A stretch of DNA of 11,506 nucleotides from NCBI GenBank assembly GCA_964372215.1, contig CAYJQC010000064.1, forward strand, positions 1 to 11,506. The letters run 5' to 3'. The notes beneath the pieces were generated by a model. It did no database searches. It worked only from the letters and a program-made list of their open reading frames with translations, and was not told the origin of the DNA. Every line of letters starts with the position of its first letter. Position 1 is the stretch's first letter. Source of the stretch: DAIMFL01 sp964372215. Its GTDB lineage: Bacteria > Pseudomonadota > Alphaproteobacteria > Dongiales > Dongiaceae. The position numbers and the translations under genes were made by a program. This document shows, one piece after another, positions 5,966 to 11,506 of the stretch.

Positions 5966-6382
5966 ATGTCAGAGCAGACAAGACCGTCGGAGCTGCTGCC
6001 GCTGGTGACGGACATCGTCGCGGCGCATCTGTCGAACAACACCGTGCCGATCACCGAGCTGCCGGACCTGATTCGCGACGTCTACAACGCGCTGGCCTCG
6101 GCCGGCGGCAACGCCGCACCGCAGCCCGAGCGGCCGACTCCGGCGGTGGCGGTGAAGAAGTCGATCACCCCCGACTACATCATCTGCCTGGAGGACGGCA
6201 AGAAGCTGAAGATGCTGAAGCGCCATCTGCGCACGGCATACGGCATGTCGCCCGAAGACTATCGCGAGCGCTGGGGCCTGCCGCCGGACTATCCGATGGT
6301 GGCGCCGAACTACGCCAAGCAGCGCAGCAAGCTCGCCAAGGAAATCGGACTCGGCACCCAGTCGCGCCGCCGGCGCGCCTGA
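5966..6382 (+). CDS. mucR: MucR/Ros-family transcriptional regulator
   Basis: This 138-residue protein has the usual MucR layout: an N-terminal helical part (LLPLVTDIVAAHLSNN, PITELPDLIRDVYNALA), which mediates oligomerisation in known members, a Pro/Ala linker (about 50-68), then the DNA-binding domain (70-128) with YIICLEDGKKLKMLKRHL, TAYGMSPEDYRERWGLP and DYPMVAPNYAKQRSKLAKE. The Ros zinc finger is C-x2-C-x9-H-x3-H; here the ligand positions read C74, D77, H87 and A91, so two of four are lost. Loss of zinc ligands with the fold retained is known in some MucR homologues. MucR proteins act as global, H-NS-like repressors of exopolysaccharide, virulence and cell-cycle genes and bind AT-rich DNA. 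GGAG at 5953-5956 region precedes ATG 5966. fur follows after 179 bp. The AT-rich upstream palindromes suggest autoregulation. Confidence 0.92.
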   Translation: MSEQTRPSELLPLVTDIVAAHLSNNTVPITELPDLIRDVYNALASAGGNAAPQPERPTPAVAVKKSITPDYIICLEDGKKLKMLKRHLRTAYGMSPEDYRERWGLPPDYPMVAPNYAKQRSKLAKEIGLGTQSRRRRA

Positions 6383-6412
6383 CCGGGGCATCGTCGCGCC
6401 CATGTCCGGCCG

Positions 6413-6439
6413 GACGCCTCGGCGCGACCCCGAGGCGTC
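6413..6439 (+). terminator. hairpin after mucR, no T tract
   Basis: GACGCCTCGG (6413-6422) and CCGAGGCGTC (6430-6439) form a perfect 10-bp stem with a 7-base loop, 31 bases after the mucR stop. This is the strongest simple hairpin in the GC-rich part. No T run follows it, so it may be a factor-assisted terminator or an mRNA 3' stabiliser that separates mucR from fur. Confidence 0.5.
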
Positions 6440-6519
6440 GGCCGGCGACCGGCCCCGGCGCCCGCGCCTGCGGCCCGGATCGCCGGGGGAGCCGGATAGG
6501 CTCGGCCCCCCCTTTCGGC

Positions 6520-6525
6520 TATATT
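6520..6525 (+). promoter_or_regulatory. fur: possible -10 box for fur
   Basis: TATATT sits in otherwise GC-rich DNA 36 bases before the fur ATG, after the mucR hairpin. No good -35 is found at 16-18 bases upstream, so this is a weak call based on position and composition. Confidence 0.3.
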
Positions 6526-6561
6526 GCGCCCAAGCGAAACGCTAACGGGAACCCGCGCGCG

Positions 6562-7026
6562 ATGGCGTCGCGACTCGAAAAGCTCTGCCAGGACAAGGGA
6601 TTGAAAATGACCGGGCAGCGCCGGGTGATCGCCCGCGTGCTGTCGGACGCGACCGACCATCCCGATGTCGAACAGCTCTATCGTCGCGTCACCGAAGTCG
6701 ACCCGCGCATCAGCATCGCCACCGTGTACCGGACCGTGCGCCTGTTCGAGGAGGCGAACATTCTCGAGCGCCACGACTTCCGCCGCGGTCGCGCCCGCTA
6801 TGAAGAAATTCCCGAGCGCCATCACGACCACCTGATCGACGTCCAGTCCGGCGACGTGGTCGAATTCCGCAACGAAGAGATCGAAAAGCTGCAGCGCCGG
6901 GTCGCCGAGGAACTGGGCTACGAGCTGGTCGATCATCGCCTCGAGCTCTATGGCCGGCGCATCGCCGGGCGCGCGGCCAAGGGCGGGCGGACCGAGCGCA
7001 AGCGAACCGCGGAGACCCGGCAATGA
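6562..7026 (+). CDS. fur: Fur-family transcriptional regulator (alphaproteobacterial Fur/Mur type)
   Basis: From ATG 6562 this gives 154 residues, the usual Fur length. It has an N-terminal winged helix (GLKMTGQRRVIARVLSDATD, HPDVEQLYRRVTEVDPRIS, ATVYRTVRLFEEANILERHD) and a C-terminal metal/dimer domain with HHDHLIDVQSGDVVEF (87-102) and VDHRLELYG. Candidate regulatory-metal ligands are H33, E81, H88/H90 and the H125 region. The CxxC structural-zinc motifs of E. coli Fur are absent, as in Magnetospirillum-type Fur and rhizobial Mur, so the sensed metal may be iron or manganese. The open frame extends upstream to 5929 under mucR, but homology starts exactly at MASRLEKL. The C-terminus has an extra Lys/Arg-rich tail (about 133-154). 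It lies between mucR and the ornithine lipid genes; co-transcription with olsB (55-bp gap) is possible. Confidence 0.9.
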   Translation: MASRLEKLCQDKGLKMTGQRRVIARVLSDATDHPDVEQLYRRVTEVDPRISIATVYRTVRLFEEANILERHDFRRGRARYEEIPERHHDHLIDVQSGDVVEFRNEEIEKLQRRVAEELGYELVDHRLELYGRRIAGRAAKGGRTERKRTAETRQ

Positions 7027-7081
7027 CGGCACGCGATCGACCGCGGCCGCCGGCCGCCGCCCGCCGCGGGGCGCGCCACTG

Positions 7082-7915
7082 ATGGCGCTCCCCAGCATCG
7101 CCGCCACCCGGCCGGTCGACATCCGCGCCGGCGATCTCGAGCTGCGGCTGGCCGAGAGTCCGGACGAAGTCGCCGCCGCGCAGCGCCTGCGCTACCAGGT
7201 CTTCTACCAGGAGATGGCGGCGCAGCCGAGTCCGGAAATGGCTGCGGCGCGGCGCGATTTCGACATGTTCGACGGCTTCTGCGACCATCTCCTGGTGATC
7301 GACCACCAGATCGGGGCGGGCGCCGCGGGGGTGGTCGGAACCTATCGGCTGATGCGCCGCGCCGATGCCGCGCGCGCCGGGCGCTTCTACTCGATCGACG
7401 AGTACGACATCTCGACCCTGGTGGCGTCGCCGGGGGAGATTCTCGAGCTCGGCCGTTCCTGCATCGACATGGCCCATCGCACGGGGACCGCGATGCAGCT
7501 GATGTGGCGCGGCATCACCGACTACGTCATGCATTACGACGTCGCGGTGATGTTCGGCTGCGCCAGCCTGCCGGGCACCAACCCGGCCGAGCTCGCGCTG
7601 CCGCTGTCCTATCTCTACCACTATCACCTGGCGCCCGAGCAGCTGCGCACGCGCGCCCTGCCGCACCGCCGTGTCGACATGAACATGCTGCCGCGCGAAG
7701 CGGTCGACAAGAAGGCGGCGCGGGCGCTGCTGCCGCCGCTGATCAAGGGCTATCTGCGGCTCGGCGGGTTCGTCGGCGACGGCGCCGTGGTGGATCACCA
7801 ATTCAACACCACCGATGTCGGGGTGATCGTCAAGACCGACTGGGTGACCGCGCGCTACTTCCGGCACTACACGCGCGAAGACGGCGCCGCGCGCCGGAAC
7901 CGGGCGCCGGGCTGA
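7082..7915 (+). CDS. olsB: L-ornithine N-alpha-acyltransferase OlsB
   Basis: From ATG 7082 this gives 277 residues. OlsB transfers a 3-hydroxyacyl chain from acyl-ACP to ornithine, the first step of ornithine lipid synthesis, at the inner face of the membrane. It is a GNAT-like (hemolysin-related) acyltransferase. Visible family features: LRYQVFYQEMAA (36-47), DMFDGFCDHLLVID (61-74), GVVGTYRLM (83-91), FYSIDEYDI (102-110), ILELGRSCID (120-129), then FGCASLPGTNP. The longer open frame from 6950 would overlap fur and lacks homology, so ATG 7082 is chosen. The next gene, 19 bp downstream, encodes the second enzyme, which makes the assignment firmer than the family match alone. Ornithine lipids are phosphorus-free and often made under phosphate limitation; no Pho box could be recognised here. 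Confidence 0.88.
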   Translation: MALPSIAATRPVDIRAGDLELRLAESPDEVAAAQRLRYQVFYQEMAAQPSPEMAAARRDFDMFDGFCDHLLVIDHQIGAGAAGVVGTYRLMRRADAARAGRFYSIDEYDISTLVASPGEILELGRSCIDMAHRTGTAMQLMWRGITDYVMHYDVAVMFGCASLPGTNPAELALPLSYLYHYHLAPEQLRTRALPHRRVDMNMLPREAVDKKAARALLPPLIKGYLRLGGFVGDGAVVDHQFNTTDVGVIVKTDWVTARYFRHYTREDGAARRNRAPG

Positions 7916-7934
7916 TCGCCGCGCCGCGCCTGAA

Positions 7935-8879
7935 ATGCCAGTAACCGACGGCGCCGCGGCCCGCACCTCCGGCCGCTCCAGGCGGCTGTTCCGCCCGATC
8001 GAACCGGTCGACGAGCCGCTTGCCGCGCGCCTCGGCTCGCCGTTCCGACCGTATCTGCGGCTGCTGATCTACGGCCTCCTGGTGCTGCTGCTGATCCCGG
8101 TGCAGGCGATGGCTGTGGCGTTCCGGATGCGCCGCCTTGCCGAGGGCGTGCCGCTGTTCTTCCACCGGACCTGCCTGCGCGTGCTCGGCATGCGGATCGA
8201 TCAGCACGGCGAGATGTCGCACGCACGGCCGACGCTGTTCGTCTGCAACCACGCCTCCTATCTCGACGTCACCGTGCTCGGCGCCCTGATCGCGGGCTGC
8301 TTCGTCGCCAAGGCCGAGGTCGCGCGCTGGCCGGTCTTCGGCCTGCTGGCCAAGCTGCAGCGCACGGTGTTCGTCGATCGCCAGCGCAACTCGGCGCATC
8401 GCCAGCGCGACACCATCGCCGGCCGGATCGTCGCCGGCGACAACCTGATCCTGTTCCCCGAGGGGACCAGCAGCGACGGCAACCGCACCCTGCCGTTCCG
8501 CAGCGCCCTGCTGTCGGTGGCGGAGCCGGGGCGCAACGGCGCCGGCGCCCCGCCGCTGGTGGTGCAGCCGGTCTCGATCGCCTACACCATGCTGAACGGC
8601 ATGCCGATCGGCCACGGGCTGCGGCCGCTGGTCGCCTGGTATGGCGACATGGTGCTGGCCGACCATCTGTGGCAATTCCTGCGCCTCGGCAAGCTGACCG
8701 TGGAGGTCCGCTTCCATCCGCCGGTGACCCTCGAGCAGTTCGGCTCGCGCAAGGCGCTCAGCGACCACTGCCACGACGTCGTCGCCGAGGGCGTGACCGA
8801 GGCCCTGACCGGCGGCCGCCAGCGCCCGGCGGCGGCCAGCGCGGCGCCGGACCCGTCACCCGCGGAACCCGAGGCGTGA
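7935..8879 (+). CDS. olsA: lyso-ornithine lipid O-acyltransferase OlsA (PlsC family)
   Basis: This 314-residue 1-acyl-glycerol-3-phosphate acyltransferase-type enzyme has a membrane segment at about 41-62 (LRLLIYGLLVLLLIPVQAM), the catalytic NHxxxxD motif as NHASYLD (105-111) and the acceptor-binding FPEGTSSDG (174-182). Next to olsB its job is most likely acylation of lyso-ornithine lipid to ornithine lipid; PlsC-type phosphatidic acid synthesis remains the alternative, since the fold cannot distinguish them. The N-terminal 35 residues are basic and proline-containing and look cytoplasmic; the C-terminus is a low-complexity Ala/Pro tail. Only 19 bp separate it from olsB, so the two are probably one transcript. 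A GC-rich hairpin lies in the gap after it. Confidence 0.87.
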   Translation: MPVTDGAAARTSGRSRRLFRPIEPVDEPLAARLGSPFRPYLRLLIYGLLVLLLIPVQAMAVAFRMRRLAEGVPLFFHRTCLRVLGMRIDQHGEMSHARPTLFVCNHASYLDVTVLGALIAGCFVAKAEVARWPVFGLLAKLQRTVFVDRQRNSAHRQRDTIAGRIVAGDNLILFPEGTSSDGNRTLPFRSALLSVAEPGRNGAGAPPLVVQPVSIAYTMLNGMPIGHGLRPLVAWYGDMVLADHLWQFLRLGKLTVEVRFHPPVTLEQFGSRKALSDHCHDVVAEGVTEALTGGRQRPAAASAAPDPSPAEPEA

Positions 8880-8930
8880 GCGGCCGCCCGGCGCCACGGC
8901 GTCCCGGGGACCGGCGCGCGGCCGTTGCGG

Positions 8931-8955
8931 CGGCCGGAATTTGGGTACCCGGCCG
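8931..8955 (+). terminator. possible hairpin after olsA
   Basis: CGGCCGG (8931-8937) and CCGGCCG (8949-8955) form a 7-bp stem around an 11-base AT-containing loop, 52 bases after the olsA stop. No T tract follows. It may end the olsBA transcript, but GC-rich context makes chance stems common. Confidence 0.3.
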
Positions 8956-9021
8956 GCGGCGTTGATGCTAGGCTCGATCCATGCCTGGGAAGCTGCGGAA
9001 TCGTTGAACGTGCCGGCCCAC

Positions 9022-9035
9022 CTCAGTTTTCTGAG
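9022..9035 (+). other. small inverted repeat ahead of the miaB start
   Basis: CTCAG, TTTT, CTGAG form a perfect 5-bp stem with a 4-base loop, ending 29 bases before the TTG start of miaB. The 185-bp gap 8880-9064 otherwise holds the olsA hairpin and a TAGGCT hexamer (8969-8974) that might be a -10 element, though no -35 at normal spacing was found. Function is unknown. Confidence 0.25.
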
Positions 9036-9064
9036 CGACGTGGCACGCCGGTAGCCGCGCGATC

Positions 9065-10495
9065 TTGGCCAGAAAGCTCTACATCAAGACCTACGGCTGC
9101 CAGATGAACGTCTACGACTCCGGTCGGATGGCGGAAGTGCTGGCGCCGCACGGCTTTGTCCCGGCCGACGGTCCGGACGGCGCCGACATGGTCGTGCTCA
9201 ACACCTGCCATATTCGCGAACGGGCGGCGGAGAAGGTGTTCTCCGAGCTCGGGCGCCTGAAGCGGCACAAGCAGGCGCAGCAGGCGCGGGGCCGCGATAT
9301 GGTGATCGCCGTCGCCGGCTGCGTCGCCCAGGCCGAAGGCGCCGAGATCCTGCGGCGGGCACCCCAGGTCGACATCGTGCTCGGACCGCAGACCTATCAT
9401 CGCCTGCCCGAACTGGCCGCCGCCGCCGCGCGCGCGGCGCAGGACGCCGCGCCGGGGGCGCCGCCGCGCGGCGTGCTCGACACCGAGTTCCCCGCCGAAT
9501 CGAAGTTCGACAGCCTGCCCGAGGCGCGCCGCGCAAGCGGGCCGACGGCGTTCCTGTCGGTGCAGGAAGGCTGCGACAAGTTCTGCAGCTTCTGCGTCGT
9601 GCCCTATACCCGCGGCGCCGAGTTCTCGCGGCCGGCGGCCCAGATCCTGGGCGAGGCGCGCGGCCTGGCCAGTCAGGGGGTGGTCGAGATCACCCTGCTC
9701 GGGCAGAACGTCAACGCCTATCACGGCGCCGCCCCCAGGACCCTGGCCGGGCCGGCAGGCCCGGGCCCGGCGAGCTGGGGCCTGGCGCGGCTGATCCGCG
9801 CACTGGCCGAGATCGACGGGCTGCTGCGCATCCGCTACACCACCTCGCATCCCTGCGACATGGATGACGCGCTGATCGCGGCCCATGCCGAAATTCCGGC
9901 GCTGATGCCGTATCTGCACCTGCCGGTGCAGTCCGGATCGGACCGCGTGCTGGCGGCGATGAACCGGCGGCACCGCGCGGCCGACTATCTCGAGATGGTC
10001 GAGCGGCTGCGCCGGAGCCGGCCCGATCTCGCGATGTCCGGCGACTTCATGGTCGGCTTCCCCGGCGAGGACGATGCCGATTTCGCCGCCACCCTCGAGC
10101 TGGCGGCGCGGGTCGGCTATGCCCAGGCCTACTCGTTCAAGTACAGCCCGCGCCCGGGCACCCCGGCGGCGCGCGCGGTCCAACTGCCCGAGGCGGTGAA
10201 GGAGCAGCGCCTGGCCGAGCTGCAGGCCCTGCTGAAGGCGCAGCAGGACGCCTTCAACCGGGCTTCCATCGGCCGCGTCCTGCCGGTGTTGCTGGAGCGC
10301 GACGGCCGCCATGCCGGGCAGCGGATCGGCCGCAGTCCGTACATGCAGGCGGTGCATCTCGAGGCGCCCGACGCTGCCCTCGGCCGCATCGTCGATGTGG
10401 CGATCGTGGACGTGCAGCCCAACAGCCTGGTCGGCCGGCTGGCGGCGCGGCCGGCCGTGCCGGCGGCGGTGCAGGCGCAGAGGATTCGCGCGTGA
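9065..10495 (+). CDS. miaB: tRNA-2-methylthio-N6-dimethylallyladenosine synthase MiaB
   Basis: This 476-residue radical SAM methylthiotransferase adds the methylthio group to i6A37 of UNN-decoding tRNAs. The N-terminal MTTase domain (1-145) carries KTYGCQMNVYDS with C12, NTCHIRE with C48 and AGCVAQ with C86, the ligands of the auxiliary cluster. The radical SAM motif is CDKFCSFC with C170, C174 and C177, followed by VVPYTRG; LLGQNVNAY and SGDFMVGFPGED are also typical. A C-terminal TRAM domain covers roughly 400-465 (VLLERDGRHAGQRIGRSPYMQAVHL). The start is TTG at 9065: an in-frame TGA at 9032-9034 and no ATG or GTG in between leave TTG as the only start before the KLYIKTYGC homology. Shine-Dalgarno is poor. 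The 3' end overlaps phoH by GTGA, a conserved miaB-phoH arrangement. Confidence 0.95.
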   Translation: MARKLYIKTYGCQMNVYDSGRMAEVLAPHGFVPADGPDGADMVVLNTCHIRERAAEKVFSELGRLKRHKQAQQARGRDMVIAVAGCVAQAEGAEILRRAPQVDIVLGPQTYHRLPELAAAAARAAQDAAPGAPPRGVLDTEFPAESKFDSLPEARRASGPTAFLSVQEGCDKFCSFCVVPYTRGAEFSRPAAQILGEARGLASQGVVEITLLGQNVNAYHGAAPRTLAGPAGPGPASWGLARLIRALAEIDGLLRIRYTTSHPCDMDDALIAAHAEIPALMPYLHLPVQSGSDRVLAAMNRRHRAADYLEMVERLRRSRPDLAMSGDFMVGFPGEDDADFAATLELAARVGYAQAYSFKYSPRPGTPAARAVQLPEAVKEQRLAELQALLKAQQDAFNRASIGRVLPVLLERDGRHAGQRIGRSPYMQAVHLEAPDAALGRIVDVAIVDVQPNSLVGRLAARPAVPAAVQAQRIRA

Positions 10496-11506
10496 GCGTG
10501 CTCTCGGGCGAAGTGGCAAAGCCGGTGTTCCTGCAGTTCGACGACAACCGTCTGCTGCCGATGCTGTTCGGCGAGCACGACCAGAACCTCGCGCGCATCG
10601 AACAGGAGCTCGGCGTCTCCCTGGTCTCGCGCGGCAATCAACTCGCCATCTCCGGTCCGGCCGACCAGGTGACGCGGGCGCGCGCCGCGCTGACGGCGCT
10701 CTACCAACGCCTCAAGGGCGGGTTGATGGTCGAGCGCGGCGAGGTCGACGCCGCGCTGCGTCATGTCCGCCACGACGATGCCGGCGAGCCCGGCCTGTTC
10801 GGCAATGGCGGCGACGGCAGCGCGATCCGCACCCAGCGCCGCCACATCACGCCGCGCTCGCCGGTGCAGGCGGCCTATCTCAAGGCGATGCGCGACCACG
10901 ACCTGGTGTTCGGGCTGGGCCCGGCGGGCACCGGCAAGACCTATCTGGCGGTGGCCGTCGCGGTCGCCATGCTGACCAAGGGCACGGTCGATCGCATCGT
11001 GCTGTCGCGCCCGGCGGTCGAGGCCGGCGAGCGGCTGGGCTTCCTGCCCGGCGATCTGCGCGAGAAAGTCGACCCCTATCTGCGACCGCTCTACGATGCG
11101 CTCTACGACATGCTGCCGGCGGAACAGGTGGTGCGCCGCCTGTCGAACGGCGAGATCGAGATCGCGCCGCTCGCCTTCATGCGCGGCCGGACCCTGGCGA
11201 ACGCGTTCGTCATTCTGGACGAGGCGCAGAACACCACGCCGGTGCAGATGAAGATGTTCCTGACTCGGCTCGGCGAGAATGCCCGCATGGTGGTGACCGG
11301 CGATCTCTCCCAGGTCGATCTGCCCAAGGGCGTGCGCTCCGGGCTGCACGACGCGATCGATACCCTGGCCCAGGTCGAGGGCATCAGCATGGTGCAGTTC
11401 AGCGACGCCGACGTGGTGCGCCATACCTTGGTGTCCCGCATCGTGCGCGCCTATGCGGCGCAGGATGCGGCCCGCCGCGAGGCCGAGGCCGGCGGGACCG
11501 GCGACC
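10492..11506 (+). CDS. phoH: PhoH-family ATPase, 3' end beyond the right edge
   Basis: From GTG 10492 there are 338 residues and no stop before the window ends. PhoH-like proteins are cytoplasmic P-loop ATPases linked to RNA metabolism; with miaB upstream and, in related genomes, ybeY downstream, this is the YbeZ-type member. An N-terminal KH-like part (about 12-75) contains LFGEHDQNLARIEQELGVSL. Walker A is GPAGTGKT (143-150) and Walker B is FVILDEAQN (239-247), with SRPAVEAGERLGFLPGDL and VTGDLSQVDLP as further family blocks. The start is supported by AGAGGA at 10479-10484, 7 bases before GTG, and it overlaps the miaB stop as GTGA, so translation is probably coupled. The Ala/Glu-rich residues at the edge are near the expected C-terminus, so little is missing. 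Confidence 0.93.
   Translation, partial: MSVLSGEVAKPVFLQFDDNRLLPMLFGEHDQNLARIEQELGVSLVSRGNQLAISGPADQVTRARAALTALYQRLKGGLMVERGEVDAALRHVRHDDAGEPGLFGNGGDGSAIRTQRRHITPRSPVQAAYLKAMRDHDLVFGLGPAGTGKTYLAVAVAVAMLTKGTVDRIVLSRPAVEAGERLGFLPGDLREKVDPYLRPLYDALYDMLPAEQVVRRLSNGEIEIAPLAFMRGRTLANAFVILDEAQNTTPVQMKMFLTRLGENARMVVTGDLSQVDLPKGVRSGLHDAIDTLAQVEGISMVQFSDADVVRHTLVSRIVRAYAAQDAARREAEAGGTGD

Noticed and set aside
5929..6561. Upstream extension of the fur frame under mucR, which would make a 365-residue protein
   Set aside because: The extension is out of frame with a clear mucR gene and has no homology; Fur similarity begins exactly at ATG 6562. Open frames of this length are expected at this GC content.
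9023..10519. 498-codon minus-strand open frame opposite miaB
   Set aside because: It is antisense to a complete MiaB with all cluster cysteines; its Arg/His/Gln/Gly-rich translation is typical of the reverse complement of GC-rich codons.

Overview
The window is bacterial chromosome, almost certainly from an alphaproteobacterium of the Rhodospirillales type. From about position 2000 rightwards the DNA is very GC-rich, with G/C-biased third codon positions. The gene order tsaB-rimI-mucR-fur-olsB-olsA-miaB-phoH, a MucR/Ros regulator and a Fur resembling the Magnetospirillum type all point the same way. I identified these families from recalled sequence patterns, not from database searches.

Left part (1 to about 1990): a visibly AT-richer accessory segment that looks acquired and partly decayed. 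It holds the 5' part of a RhuM-family gene running off the left edge (minus strand), the last ~60 codons of an IS1595-type transposase (minus strand) read without a stop into rhuM, a plus-strand remnant of a DUF6471-type small protein broken by an in-frame TAG, and a minus-strand gene for a 325-residue protein with two predicted membrane segments that I do not recognise. The composition returns to the GC-rich background at about 1600-2000.

Middle part (2109-4431): three metabolic or envelope genes: a membrane-anchored Bax-like glucosaminidase, a RutE-type nitroreductase-fold reductase, and, convergent to it on the minus strand, a VanX/DdpX-type D-Ala-D-Ala dipeptidase. The dipeptidase gene diverges from tsaB across an 86-bp gap that contains a 15-bp inverted repeat.

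Right part (4518-11506): a conserved housekeeping block on the plus strand. tsaB (tRNA t6A synthesis) overlaps rimI (ribosomal protein N-acetyltransferase) by ATGA. After an AT-rich, palindrome-bearing regulatory region come mucR and fur, two global regulators. They are followed by olsB and olsA, which together make ornithine lipid, then miaB (tRNA ms2i6A methylthiotransferase, TTG start), which overlaps phoH by GTGA. phoH runs off the right edge, close to its natural end. TsaB and MiaB both act on tRNA position 37, so two anticodon-loop modification enzymes flank the regulators and lipid genes.

I found no CRISPR array, tRNA, rRNA or intact insertion sequence. The housekeeping block is ordinary; the least explained material is in the first 2 kb and in the small regulatory repeats. 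I see no convincing new biological system.
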